The notes under the pieces are model-generated. The model made no database searches. It was not told the origin of the DNA and saw nothing but the letters and a program-made list of their open reading frames with translations. A stretch of 64,000 nucleotides of DNA from positions 1 to 64,000 of the forward strand of contig WQXG01000005.1 of assembly GCA_009784975.1 (NCBI GenBank). Reading direction: 5' to 3'. Below, one piece after another: positions 27,682 through 36,384 of the stretch. Made by a program: the position numbers and the translations under genes. The stretch comes from Treponema sp. GTDB taxonomy: Bacteria; Spirochaetota; Spirochaetia; Treponematales; Breznakiellaceae. How positions within the stretch are numbered: the stretch's first letter is position 1; every line of letters begins with the position of its first letter.

Positions 27682-29092
27682 AAACGAGAATGGAAGCTTT
27701 GCGCTGGAAGTTCCTGCAGTACGCAGTTCTCCGCTGGATACGCCTGTTACACTCACCCCTGTAGACTGGAATAACAAACGTCTCTTTACACTGTTTTGGC
27801 CGTTAATAATTGAGCAGCTCCTTGTTGTTATGATAGGAATCGTAGACATGGTGATGGTAAGCTCTGTAGGCGAACATGCCGTTTCCGGCATATCACTTGT
27901 AGAAACGATAAATTTTTTAATAATTAACGCGTTTACCGCTATTGCAACAGGCGGCTCTGTAGTAGCAAGCCAGTATCTGGGACGCAAAGAGCAAAAGAAC
28001 GCCTGTATTTCCGCAAGGCAGCTTGTTTATATAGCTGTATGTATTTCCCTAATAATGATGATCATTACCATCTTTACGCGCAGCCTGATGCTTAAAGCCA
28101 TCTTTGGCAATATAGCAGATGATGTAATGCAATCTGCCAATATTTATTTTTTATTTATCGCGCTTTCGTATCCTTTTCTTGCGCTGTACACAGCCTCTGC
28201 GGCAATGTTCAGGAGCATGGGCAATTCAAAAGTCCCGATGCGGACGGTTGTACTTTTAAATATTTTTAACATTGGAGCAAACGCCCTCTTTATTTACGCC
28301 CTTAAACTGGGCGTAGCGGGAGCCGCTATATCAACATTTATAGGACGCGTTATAACTGCGTCTATATTAATTTATCTTTTAATGCGGGATAAAACACGCG
28401 TTATAAACCTTTCGGGTCTTTTTAAAATTAAACTGGAACCAGAGATGATAAAGCGTATTTTAAACATCGGCATTCCAAGCGGCCTTGAAGCTTCCATGTT
28501 TCAGATTGGCAAAATACTTGTAACAAGAATTTTTACCGTATTCGGAACCGCGGCAATTGCAGCCAATGCTGTCGGGGCGACAATCAATTCCATCGCGTTT
28601 ATGCCCGGAAATGGTTTTGGAATAGGGCTTTTAATTGTCGCAAGCCAATGTATAGGAGCGGGTGATTTTGCTGCGGCAAAACGATATACAAAAAAGATAA
28701 TGATTCTTTCGTATCTAACATATCTTTTTATTAACTTAAATATATTTATTTTTATGAAGCCTATTGTAGGTTTTTTTAACCTTTCCGCAGAAGCGACAGA
28801 ATGGTGTTTATTATTTTTAAAAATACACTGTATAACATCAACATTATTCTGGTGTCCGTCTTTCGTACTTCCAAACGCGCTTAAAGCCGCGGGAGACGCG
28901 CGTTATGTCATGATCACTGCCTCCTGCACCATGTGGTTTATAAGGGTATGTCTGGCTTTTATCCTTGCCTTCCCTCTAGGACTTGGCCCTGCTGCCGTTT
29001 ATTTAGCCATGGGAGCCGACTTCCTTTTTAGGGGAATATTTTTTGTTAAACGATGGTTAAGCAACAGGTGGATTGAAAAGAAGGTTTTATGA
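27671..29092 (+). CDS. MATE family efflux transporter
   Basis: This 473-residue integral membrane protein has a polar N-terminal tail of about 35 residues and then about 12 hydrophobic segments in two homologous halves. FWPLIIEQLLVVMIGIVDMVMVSSVG is the typical MATE first helix (shown only by its start FWPLIIEQLL). GGSVVASQYLGRKE follows in the loop after TM2. MATE proteins export cationic drugs or metabolites by Na+ or H+ antiport; the substrate is unknown here. It starts inside the end of the upstream gene. The -10 of the exonuclease gene lies just after its stop. Confidence 0.9.
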   Translation: MKNKNENGSFALEVPAVRSSPLDTPVTLTPVDWNNKRLFTLFWPLIIEQLLVVMIGIVDMVMVSSVGEHAVSGISLVETINFLIINAFTAIATGGSVVASQYLGRKEQKNACISARQLVYIAVCISLIMMIITIFTRSLMLKAIFGNIADDVMQSANIYFLFIALSYPFLALYTASAAMFRSMGNSKVPMRTVVLLNIFNIGANALFIYALKLGVAGAAISTFIGRVITASILIYLLMRDKTRVINLSGLFKIKLEPEMIKRILNIGIPSGLEASMFQIGKILVTRIFTVFGTAAIAANAVGATINSIAFMPGNGFGIGLLIVASQCIGAGDFAAAKRYTKKIMILSYLTYLFINLNIFIFMKPIVGFFNLSAEATEWCLLFLKIHCITSTLFWCPSFVLPNALKAAGDARYVMITASCTMWFIRVCLAFILAFPLGLGPAAVYLAMGADFLFRGIFFVKRWLSNRWIEKKVL

Positions 29093-29104
29093 TATAATAT
29101 CTCC
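29093..29104 (+). promoter_or_regulatory. -10 element immediately before exonuclease III
   Basis: TATAAT at 29093-29098 is followed by six bases and the ATG at 29105. A transcript from this element would start at the start codon itself. No Shine-Dalgarno is present between the MATE stop (29092) and the ATG. Confidence 0.45.
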
Positions 29105-29881
29105 ATGCGAATTGTTTCCTGGAATGTAAACGGAATCCGCGCAATAGAAAAGCGGGGGTTCTTTGACTGGCTAAGAAAAGACGACCCTGACATATTGTGC
29201 CTTAATGAAACAAAGGCAGAACCCGGGCAGCTCTCTCCTCTTTTTATTAACCCGGAAGGAACAAAATATTCATCTTTTTGGGCAAGCGCTAAAAAAAGAG
29301 GATATTCCGGCGTCGCGATATACACAAAAGAACAGCCGCAAAATGTGAATTTTATGGGCAAGCCTGAATTTGACGATGAAGGCCGCGTGCTTATAGCGGA
29401 ATACAAAAAATTTTCCCTTATTGCGGCATACTTTCCAAATTCGCAGGATGAACGCAAAAGGCTTGATTACAAACTTGCATTTAATGACGCAATGCTTAAA
29501 CTTTGCAATTCAATTGTAAAAAAGGGGCAGAATTTAATCCTGTGCGGAGATTACAATGTAGCGCATACCCCTATCGATCTTGCCCGTCCCAAAGCAAATG
29601 AAAACAGCGCGGGATATCTTCCGGAAGAACGCGCATGGATGGACAAGTTTTTAAAAGCCGGATTTATTGATACCTTCCGTCTTCTTCATCCGGCACAAAC
29701 CGGCTGCTATACATGGTGGTCTTATATGGGGCAGGCTCGCGAAAAAAACGTCGGCTGGAGGATAGATTACCATTGCGTAAATGAAAACTTCATGCCCAAT
29801 GTAAAATCTTCAATTATAAGACCCGATGTAACAGGATCGGATCATTGTCCTGTGGAAATACAAATAGGAAATTTAAAATGA
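29105..29881 (+). CDS. xth: Exodeoxyribonuclease III / AP endonuclease
   Basis: This base-excision-repair nuclease cleaves at abasic sites and degrades 3' ends in duplex DNA. At 258 residues it is of usual ExoIII length. Motifs: MRIVSWNVNGIRA at the start, CLNETKAE carrying the metal-binding Glu, GDYNVAHTPIDL, and the terminal GSDHCPVEIQI with catalytic Asp-His. Its TGA overlaps the rhomboid ATG (ATGA), and it heads a run of four coupled genes through RNase HII. Confidence 0.93.
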   Translation: MRIVSWNVNGIRAIEKRGFFDWLRKDDPDILCLNETKAEPGQLSPLFINPEGTKYSSFWASAKKRGYSGVAIYTKEQPQNVNFMGKPEFDDEGRVLIAEYKKFSLIAAYFPNSQDERKRLDYKLAFNDAMLKLCNSIVKKGQNLILCGDYNVAHTPIDLARPKANENSAGYLPEERAWMDKFLKAGFIDTFRLLHPAQTGCYTWWSYMGQAREKNVGWRIDYHCVNENFMPNVKSSIIRPDVTGSDHCPVEIQIGNLK

Positions 29882-30456
29882 GAATTAAATATAACGCGCC
29901 TACAGTTTTAACTTTCACATTGATATGCGCCGTAATACTGCTATTGTCGCAGACGCTTATTCCTAAACTGTCAATGCTTTGGTTTATGGTACCGGGGAAA
30001 AATCATTTCAGCATAACAAATATCAGAAACATAATAACATTATTCACTCATGTTTGCGGGCACGCCGACTGGCAGCATTTAATCAGCAATTTTACCCTTA
30101 TACTGCTGATAGGTCCCATGCTGGAAGAAAATTACGGTTCGCGGCAGCTTCTATTAATGATTGTTATTACAGCGCTTGCAACCGGCATCTTAAACGTTCT
30201 GCTGTTTACAAGCGCGCTAATGGGGGCATCCGGCGTGGTATTTATGATGATTCTTTTATCCTCGTTTACCAATTTTTCCAAAGGAGAAATTCCCCTTACA
30301 TTTATACTGGTATTAATTCTATATATGGGAGTCCAGCTCCTTGAATCTTTTAAATCTGAAAACAGCAATATTTCGCATTTTGCGCATATTATAGGCGGGT
30401 TGTGCGGAAGCTTCTTCGGCTTCTTCCGTCCGCCAAAAAGAGGTAAAAGTATATGA
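29878..30456 (+). CDS. Rhomboid family intramembrane serine protease
   Basis: This 192-residue inner-membrane protein has about six hydrophobic helices. Rhomboid hallmarks: H-A-D-W-Q-H-L-I-S-N around 62-71 (the HxxxxHxxxN motif), the nucleophile Ser118 in GASG, and a general-base His170 in AHIIGG. All residues for catalysis are present, and the substrate is unknown. I chose the ATG at 29878, which overlaps the exonuclease stop by 4 bases and begins with a short basic tail before the first helix. A start at 29845 lies inside the upstream gene and adds polar residues. The 3' end overlaps the next ATG by 4. Confidence 0.88.
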   Translation: MRIKYNAPTVLTFTLICAVILLLSQTLIPKLSMLWFMVPGKNHFSITNIRNIITLFTHVCGHADWQHLISNFTLILLIGPMLEENYGSRQLLLMIVITALATGILNVLLFTSALMGASGVVFMMILLSSFTNFSKGEIPLTFILVLILYMGVQLLESFKSENSNISHFAHIIGGLCGSFFGFFRPPKRGKSI

Positions 30457-31061
30457 AAAAAGAATTTTTGCAGTTTGATCTGGTACGGGACAATTCGCTG
30501 AAACTTGCTCACCGCATATACAGCGAAGGATTTATTCCCGATGTAATTTATGTATCGCTGCGGGGCGGCGCGTATGTCGGCAACATAATAAGCGAGTACT
30601 TTAAAATTGTCCACAAGGGACAGCGCCCCGTGTACTATGCGGCAGTAGTGGCGCGCTCCTACACTGATGTCGCAAAAGCAGACAAAATAAAAGTAGACGG
30701 CTGGACGTATTCGCCTGAACACCTTCGTGTTGGAGACAGGGTGCTTTTAATAGACGACATTTTTGATTCAGGAAGAACCATTAACCATCTTGCTCAAATA
30801 ATTATCGACAAGGGAATACCGCGCAAAGATTTAAAAATAGCGGTTCATGATTATAAATATTTTACAGATAAAGAAAAGCAGCTTCCTTTTCAGCCCGACT
30901 ATTGGTGCCGAAAGCACGATGTATCTGTTCACGATGAGGGATACTGGATACATTACATGAGCCATGAACTTATGGGACTTACACAGTCAGAACTGGAAGA
31001 AAACTATTACAGCCGCGATCCTCAATTGCGTCCTGTCCTTGATGTAATACTTAAACCATGA
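30453..31061 (+). CDS. Phosphoribosyltransferase family protein
   Basis: This 202-residue cytoplasmic enzyme of the type I PRTase fold has the PRPP-binding loop LLIDDIFDSGRT at 98-109 and the LRGGAYVGN loop near 37-44, which usually contacts pyrophosphate. The family moves ribose-5-phosphate from PRPP onto a purine or other base. The C-terminal hood (DYWCRKHDVSVHDEGYWIHY onward) resembles xanthine/guanine-type enzymes, but the substrate cannot be fixed from sequence. GAGG stands before the ATG, which overlaps the rhomboid stop. The stop overlaps rnhB by 4 bases. Confidence 0.82.
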   Translation: MKKEFLQFDLVRDNSLKLAHRIYSEGFIPDVIYVSLRGGAYVGNIISEYFKIVHKGQRPVYYAAVVARSYTDVAKADKIKVDGWTYSPEHLRVGDRVLLIDDIFDSGRTINHLAQIIIDKGIPRKDLKIAVHDYKYFTDKEKQLPFQPDYWCRKHDVSVHDEGYWIHYMSHELMGLTQSELEENYYSRDPQLRPVLDVILKP

Positions 31062-31645
31062 TTTGCGGCATTGACGAAGCGGGACGGGGGCCTTTAGCGG
31101 GACCTGTCTGCGCGGCAGCAGTAATTTTAAAAACTGATTTTAATTGCGCTATTTTAAATGATTCAAAAAAACTTTCTGCTTCAAGGCGCGAAGAATTACG
31201 GCAGCAAATTTATAAAGGCGCTCTTGCCTGGGGCATAGGCTGGGCGGAACATTCAGAGATAGACAGTATCAACATTTTACAGGCAAGCCTTTTGGCAATG
31301 AAAAGGGCATTTAATGACATGATGAGCAAATTTAATTTTCTTTCAGATGAAAATATAAATGCAATTGCGGACGGCACTTTTGTTCCTGATATCGGTTTTC
31401 CATGCACTGCAATGGTAAAAGCGGATGCGCAGGTTCCGCAGGTTATGGCTGCGTCAATCCTTGCCAAAACAGAAAGAGACATTTATATGCGCGAAATGGC
31501 AAAACTTTACCCGCAATACGGCTATGAAAAACACAAAGGCTACCCGACAAAAGCGCACCGCGAAGCAGTATTAAAATACGGACCTTCCCCTATTCAAAGA
31601 ATAAGTTTTAAGGTTATGTTAAATAATGGCGCAGCTTTGCTATAA
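31058..31645 (+). CDS. rnhB: Ribonuclease HII
   Basis: This enzyme removes ribonucleotides misincorporated in DNA and RNA in RNA-DNA hybrids. It has 195 residues, usual for RNase HII. It starts with the catalytic motif GIDEAGRGPLAGPV (Asp6, Glu7). LNDSKKLSASRREEL and a second acidic cluster (AIADGTFVPD) follow, and HKGYPTKAHREAV closes the domain. The last 32 bases overlap the 3' end of the convergent histidine-kinase gene, so the two transcripts must be antisense to each other there. RNase HI is also encoded nearby (35588-36058). Confidence 0.93.
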   Translation: MICGIDEAGRGPLAGPVCAAAVILKTDFNCAILNDSKKLSASRREELRQQIYKGALAWGIGWAEHSEIDSINILQASLLAMKRAFNDMMSKFNFLSDENINAIADGTFVPDIGFPCTAMVKADAQVPQVMAASILAKTERDIYMREMAKLYPQYGYEKHKGYPTKAHREAVLKYGPSPIQRISFKVMLNNGAALL

Positions 31646-34121
31646 CATCCGAAAAATCCAGCGGTTTTCCAAGATGGTTATTCATTCCGGCTTCCAGACA
31701 CCTTTCTATATCTTCACGGAACACGTTAGCCGTCATGGCAACTATGCGGATATTCTGCGCCTGAGGTATTTTTAGGGCTCTTATTCTGCGTGTCGCTTCA
31801 TAACCGTCCATTTCCGGCATTTGAATATCCATAAAAATAATATCGTACTTGTCCGGCGCTTCAGAAAACATCCTCACAGCCTCTTTGCCGTTTTCTGCCC
31901 AGTCAATTTCAATTTCTGTAGGACTTAAAAGTTCCATTACAATATCGCGGTTAATATCAACATCTTCTGCCAAAAGGATTTTGCGCCCCTTAAACATTCC
32001 TTCTATATTGCATTTCTCTTCTTCAATTTTTTTTCTGTCAATACCAAGCGCTTCATTCAGGATATCGGCAATATGCGAAGGAAACAGCGGCTTGGACAGG
32101 AATTTATCAACACCTGCCGCTCTTGCCGTTTTTTCTACATTTGTCCATTCAGCGGCAGTTATCATTATAACAATTGATTCTGATGAATCGTAATGCGCCT
32201 TTAATTCAGAAGCAAGCTGTATTCCATCCATCCCCGGCATCTTCCAGTCAATAAAATAAATATGGTATTTACCCTTTTCTTTTATAAGTTTTATTGCCTC
32301 TTCTCCGCTGATTGCGGTATCACAGTTAACCTTAAACTCATGGGAAATCTCCGCGAAATAATCCAGAATATCCCTGTCATCATCTACTACCATGATTCGT
32401 ACATTATTTAAATTTACATCCGCGGATAAAAGCCCCTGATGAATTTGAACGCCCCGTTTTAAAGGAATAACAAAAGAAAAAGTTGAACCCTTGTTAATTT
32501 CTGATACCATCCAAATTCTGCCGTCCATTAGCTCAACTATATTTTTGGAAATAGTAAGCCCCAATCCTGTTCCGCCGTATTTGCGCGTCGTGCTTATTTC
32601 CGCCTGTTCAAAAGAGCTGAATATCCTCTCCTGCTGCTCTGCGCTTATGCCAATCCCGGTATCTGTGATGGAAAATTGTATTTTGCATAAACCGTCAACT
32701 TCATTTATATTACGCGCATCCAGAACAATGGAACCGTGCGGCGGTGTAAATTTAATGGCGTTTCCAAGCAGATTTGTAATTACCTGCGCTATCCTTTGTT
32801 CATCGCCAATCAGTGATTTTGGAATATTCGGATCAATGAATACGGTGAAATTCTGATGTTTTTCATCTACGCGGAAGTTTACAACATTAACAACCCTTTG
32901 CAGCATTCTTTCAAAAATAAATTCATGCACAGAAAGTTCAAATTTATTGGCTTCTATTTTAGACATATCCAAAATGTCATTAATTACACCTAACAAATGA
33001 TTGGAAGCATCTTCTATTTTGGAAAAACAATGATCTTTGCGGCTAATATCCGGATTGGATTTTCCAATTGTTGTCATGCCGATAATGGCATTCATGGGAG
33101 TGCGGATTTCGTGGCTCATATTGGCAAGAAACGCGCTTTTATGCCTGCTCTCCCTGTCAGATTTGGATCTTGCGGCATCAACGCGGATTAAAATAACAAC
33201 AAGCGCCGCGGCAAAAATAATTCCCAGCATAGTAAGTGTAAAAGCCATATTTGTAAGGCTTTCATAAAAAGGGCGCTCCGGAGTTAATAGCCCAAGATAC
33301 CATCCATTTGAAAGTTTTCTGAAGAATGCAACAGTGGCTTCTCCTTTCCAGTTTACCATGGAGCGTTCAATAACATCATTTCCCTTTTCAAAATCGTCCA
33401 TAAAAACAGAAAGCGGCATATCCGGATCCATTACATACAAATTTATAAATTCCGGATTTGCGTGCGCAATTACAGTTAAATCCTGACTGATAAGCATTCC
33501 GTATCCGCCCTGCTCTACCGCAATATTTACAACATTAGTGCCGATATCCCCGATATTGACTTCCAGAGCCACAACGCCTATACGGCGGCCATCATCATCT
33601 GTAATGCATTGGGAATATGTAACTACGCTATTTCCTGTTAAAAGACTTTCATACGGAGGCGTTTCTATAAGTTCGCCGCAATTTGCATCTGCCAGCAAAA
33701 ACCAGGGACGTGTTACAGGATCATAATTAATCGGCATAACTCCCTTATTAAAAAGAAAAACAGGTTCTTTATCCGGAAGATAAAAATATCCCAGCATAAC
33801 TACAGAACTCATAATACGTGAGCCGCTTGAATGAAAATAATCTGTAATATCATCAATGTAATTTTTAATAACTTCTGCAGATTCGCCGCGCATTATTATA
33901 CCGCGTGCTGACTGGGAAAAACTCATAAAAACCATCTTTGGTTCCAAAAGGTCTGCTTCCAGCTGAGTTTGAGCGAAACTAAACACACTCTGAGCATTAC
34001 GCACCAGGTTATGATGTACAGTTTCCCGCATATAAAAAAAACTTAAAAAAACCATTGCCGCGAAAGCAAGAATCGTAAAAATCACCTGTATATACAACGG
34101 ACGTCTGGGCAGTATTTTCAT
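31614..34121 (-). CDS. Hybrid sensor histidine kinase with dCache sensor and two receiver domains
   Basis: This is an inner-membrane signalling protein of 835 residues. TM1 is at about 12-32. An extracytoplasmic dCache-type sensor follows (35-285, with YDPVTRPWF typical of these domains), then TM2 (about 293-314). A HisKA domain comes next (His about 337 in MSHEIRTPMN). The ATPase domain has N-box LLGNAIKF and GTGLGLTIS. Receiver 1 has Asp in FIDWKMPGMDG and receiver 2 has Asp in FMDIQMPEMDG. No HPt domain follows, so a separate phosphotransfer protein is expected. I chose ATG 34121 with GAGAGG eight bases upstream; a TTG lies one codon earlier. The ligand is unknown. Confidence 0.9.
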   Translation of the reverse strand: MKILPRRPLYIQVIFTILAFAAMVFLSFFYMRETVHHNLVRNAQSVFSFAQTQLEADLLEPKMVFMSFSQSARGIIMRGESAEVIKNYIDDITDYFHSSGSRIMSSVVMLGYFYLPDKEPVFLFNKGVMPINYDPVTRPWFLLADANCGELIETPPYESLLTGNSVVTYSQCITDDDGRRIGVVALEVNIGDIGTNVVNIAVEQGGYGMLISQDLTVIAHANPEFINLYVMDPDMPLSVFMDDFEKGNDVIERSMVNWKGEATVAFFRKLSNGWYLGLLTPERPFYESLTNMAFTLTMLGIIFAAALVVILIRVDAARSKSDRESRHKSAFLANMSHEIRTPMNAIIGMTTIGKSNPDISRKDHCFSKIEDASNHLLGVINDILDMSKIEANKFELSVHEFIFERMLQRVVNVVNFRVDEKHQNFTVFIDPNIPKSLIGDEQRIAQVITNLLGNAIKFTPPHGSIVLDARNINEVDGLCKIQFSITDTGIGISAEQQERIFSSFEQAEISTTRKYGGTGLGLTISKNIVELMDGRIWMVSEINKGSTFSFVIPLKRGVQIHQGLLSADVNLNNVRIMVVDDDRDILDYFAEISHEFKVNCDTAISGEEAIKLIKEKGKYHIYFIDWKMPGMDGIQLASELKAHYDSSESIVIMITAAEWTNVEKTARAAGVDKFLSKPLFPSHIADILNEALGIDRKKIEEEKCNIEGMFKGRKILLAEDVDINRDIVMELLSPTEIEIDWAENGKEAVRMFSEAPDKYDIIFMDIQMPEMDGYEATRRIRALKIPQAQNIRIVAMTANVFREDIERCLEAGMNNHLGKPLDFSDVIAKLRHYLT

Positions 34122-34161
34122 CAAATTGTCCTCTCTCGTATACTTTTAATATCTTCTACAT

Positions 34162-34235
34162 TATACTATAATATAAAATATTTGTCGGCTCCAAAAAACA
34201 AAATGTTGGAGTTTTTTTAGTCTTGGAGGTATATT
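34162..34235 (+). promoter_or_regulatory. argF promoter and leader with competing hairpins
   Basis: TATACT (34162-34167) and TATAAT (34167-34172) precede a leader of about 55 bases. CTCCAA at 34189-34194 can pair with TTGGAG at 34206-34211, forming the terminator listed separately. It can also pair with TTGGAG at 34223-34228, which is the argF Shine-Dalgarno region (TTGGAGG, 34223-34229). The same arm can therefore either end transcription or mask the ribosome site. Function as an attenuator is inference. Confidence 0.5.
34189..34218 (+). terminator. Intrinsic terminator (possible attenuator) in the argF leader
   Basis: A six-pair stem CTCCAA/TTGGAG with an 11-base loop is followed by seven T residues (34212-34218). 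It points toward argF and stands before its Shine-Dalgarno. No plus-strand gene lies immediately upstream (the neighbour is a divergent kinase), so it would act on the argF message itself. Confidence 0.55.
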
Positions 34236-35180
34236 ATGTCACTGTCACTAAAAGGACGATCTTTGCTTACATTGCTGGATTTTTCACCGCAAGAAATTGA
34301 GTTTTTATTAAAACTGTCAAAAGAAGTTAAAAACGAGAATAAAAAAGGCTTGGTTTTCCGCCGTTTTGAAGGCAAAACCCTTGCCCTGCTCTTCGAAAAA
34401 CGTTCTACCCGCACCAGATGCGCCTTTGAAACTGCATTCGGCGAAGAGGGCGGGCACCCGGTCTTTCTTTCAACCGCAGATATCCAGCTGGGCGCCAAGG
34501 AATCCATCGAGGACACAGCTCGCGTACTCGGCAGAATGTTCAGCGCGATACAGTACCGCGGCTTTAAGCAGGAAACCGCCGAAGCGCTTGCGAAATATTC
34601 AAATGTCCCGGTTTATAACGGGCTGACCGATCTTTATCACCCCACCCAGGCTCTGGCGGATTTTATGACACTGGAAGAAAGTTTCGGCTCTGTTAAAGGA
34701 AGAAAACTTTGCTTTGTGGGCGACGGCCGCAATAATGTAGCAAGATCCCTCATGGTAATAAGCGCAAAATTGGGAACGCATTTTACAGTTATAACGCCGG
34801 ATGAACTAAATCCGGACGATGTGCTGCGTAAAAAATGCGCAGATCTTGCGGAAAAATCAGGAGCAGTTATTACTGTTACTCCCGATATAAACGCGGTAAA
34901 AGGCGCAGATGCAGTCTATACCGATGTATGGATTTCCATGGGTGAAGAAGATAAACGCGAAGAGAGGGTTAGTCTTTTAACTCCGTATCAGGTGAACCAA
35001 AAGCTGATGGATTTAACAGGCAGTAAAAACAGCATTTTCCTCCATTGTCTGCCGGCAGTAAAAGGCGAAGAAGTAACTGCCGATGTAATTGACGGCGCGC
35101 AAAGCAAAGCATGGGATCAGGCAGAAAACCGCAAGCATACAATTAAGGCTGTAATGCTTGCAACTTTAACAAAATTATAA
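34236..35180 (+). CDS. argF: Ornithine carbamoyltransferase
   Basis: This enzyme transfers the carbamoyl group from carbamoyl phosphate to ornithine to make citrulline. The 314 residues show the carbamoyl-phosphate loop STRTR at 57-61, HPTQALADF, the domain-2 DVWISMGEE segment and the ornithine-binding HCLPA near 268. The Shine-Dalgarno TTGGAGG is seven bases before the ATG. Sequence alone does not separate the anabolic (argF) from the catabolic (arcB) role, and no other arginine gene is adjacent. A small J-domain gene starts at the next base after the stop. Confidence 0.92.
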   Translation: MSLSLKGRSLLTLLDFSPQEIEFLLKLSKEVKNENKKGLVFRRFEGKTLALLFEKRSTRTRCAFETAFGEEGGHPVFLSTADIQLGAKESIEDTARVLGRMFSAIQYRGFKQETAEALAKYSNVPVYNGLTDLYHPTQALADFMTLEESFGSVKGRKLCFVGDGRNNVARSLMVISAKLGTHFTVITPDELNPDDVLRKKCADLAEKSGAVITVTPDINAVKGADAVYTDVWISMGEEDKREERVSLLTPYQVNQKLMDLTGSKNSIFLHCLPAVKGEEVTADVIDGAQSKAWDQAENRKHTIKAVMLATLTKL

Positions 35181-35588
35181 ATGGGAATTTTCAGCCGGCT
35201 TGGCACAATAATTAACAGTTACCTCAATGACTTTGGAGTGCAAACTTCAAGGGGTTACAAACCGTCAGGGGATCCGGATTATGACGCAGCCTATGATGAA
35301 CTAAATGATTTTTTAAACGGCAATGAAAAAAGACGGGAACCTTTTGGCAAAACCAATACCGATGTTAAACTGCCTCCGCAAGAATTACGCGATGATTTTG
35401 AAAAACTGGGAGTTCCTTTCGGAGCAGATGAAGAAACATGCAAAACAGCATACAAGAAACTGCTTAAAGTGCACCATCCCGACCGTCATGCCGGGCATGA
35501 AGGCAATTATAAAAAAGCAACAGAAAGAGCAGCCAGAATAAACGCCTCATGGCAGAGGATCGCCAAATGGCATCAGGGAGGAAAATAA
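35181..35588 (+). CDS. Small J-domain (DnaJ-like) protein
   Basis: This 135-residue protein has a C-terminal J domain (about 70-135). LGVPFGADEETCKTAYKKL is followed by HHPDRH with the His-Pro-Asp tripeptide at 99-101 that stimulates Hsp70 ATPase. The N-terminal 65 residues are polar and carry no recognisable domain. It lacks the G/F and zinc-finger regions of DnaJ, so it is a specialised co-chaperone with unknown client. The ATG follows the argF stop directly with no Shine-Dalgarno, so translation likely depends on coupling. Its stop overlaps rnhA by one base. Confidence 0.85.
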   Translation: MGIFSRLGTIINSYLNDFGVQTSRGYKPSGDPDYDAAYDELNDFLNGNEKRREPFGKTNTDVKLPPQELRDDFEKLGVPFGADEETCKTAYKKLLKVHHPDRHAGHEGNYKKATERAARINASWQRIAKWHQGGK

Positions 35589-36058
35589 TGGAACAACATT
35601 CATTAAAAATATTTACAGACGGCGGGTGTTCGGGGAACCCTGGTCCCGGCGGATGGGCATATGTTTTTGTTATGCAAACTTTTCAGGGGGAGCAGGTAAT
35701 AGCCCAAAATATGGGATCAGAAAAAGAAACTACCAATAACAGAATGGAGCTGACTGCCGTAATCGAAGCGTTACGCGCATTTAAAACCATGCTGGATATA
35801 CCACGCACAGCAGTTGTGTACACAGATTCACAGTATGTGCAAAAAGGCATTACAGAATGGATACGCGCATGGAAACGCAATTCATGGAGAACCAGCGATA
35901 AAAAACCTGTAAAAAATCAGGATCTTTGGACAATACTTGACGCGCTTGCAGGCGAATTGCCCGTAAAATGGGAATGGGTACAGGGCCATGCTGGGAATGA
36001 GTTTAATGAACTATGCGATGCCATGACACAGGAAGCAATTGCAATCAGCAAATATTAA
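35588..36058 (+). CDS. rnhA: Ribonuclease HI
   Basis: This enzyme cleaves the RNA strand of RNA-DNA hybrids. Its 156 residues match E. coli RNase HI length. The catalytic set is visible: Asp11 in FTDGGCSGNPGPGGW, Glu in NNRMELTAVIEAL, Asp in YTDSQYVQKGI, and a final Asp in NELCDAMTQEA. I chose ATG 35588 because it has GGAGG seven bases upstream and overlaps the J-domain stop (TAATG); an earlier in-frame ATG lies inside the previous gene. Its last four bases overlap the convergent gene at 36055. Confidence 0.94.
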   Translation: MEQHSLKIFTDGGCSGNPGPGGWAYVFVMQTFQGEQVIAQNMGSEKETTNNRMELTAVIEALRAFKTMLDIPRTAVVYTDSQYVQKGITEWIRAWKRNSWRTSDKKPVKNQDLWTILDALAGELPVKWEWVQGHAGNEFNELCDAMTQEAIAISKY

Positions 36059-36384
36059 TGAATCTTTATTATTTTAATGTTTTTTAATTCACGGCGGATA
36101 CCGGCAGGCATACCGTTGGCAAACCGCAATTCTATAATAGTTTCTTCAGCCTCTACGGTTACAGTTTGATGCTGAAGATCGTGCAGCTTATCCATTTCCT
36201 CTTTTACCGCATGCCATTCCGTTTCCGCCCCGGAAATTACAATTTCAGGAAACAGAGAAGTGCCCACAAGCCTTACAATCCCTGTTACCTGAATAGTTGG
36301 CGCCGCTTTTTCCCTGCTGCCGAATGCAAATAACATCGTAAAAGAAAAAACAAGTAAAACAAAAAATAAAATCTTTTTAATCAT
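36055..36384 (-). CDS. Small exported protein of unknown function
   Basis: This 109-residue protein has a strong hydrophobic N-terminal segment (IKKILFFVLLVFSFTMLFAFGS). It is read as a signal peptide, or possibly a membrane anchor. The mature part (about 85 residues) is probably a small beta domain: IQVTGIVRLVGTSLFPEIVI resembles OB-fold or NfeD-like beta strands, then VTVEAEETIIELRF. I do not recognise a family. It overlaps the end of the M30-like peptidase gene by 8 bases and is the last gene of the secA operon. Confidence 0.65.
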   Translation of the reverse strand: MIKKILFFVLLVFSFTMLFAFGSREKAAPTIQVTGIVRLVGTSLFPEIVISGAETEWHAVKEEMDKLHDLQHQTVTVEAEETIIELRFANGMPAGIRRELKNIKIIKIH

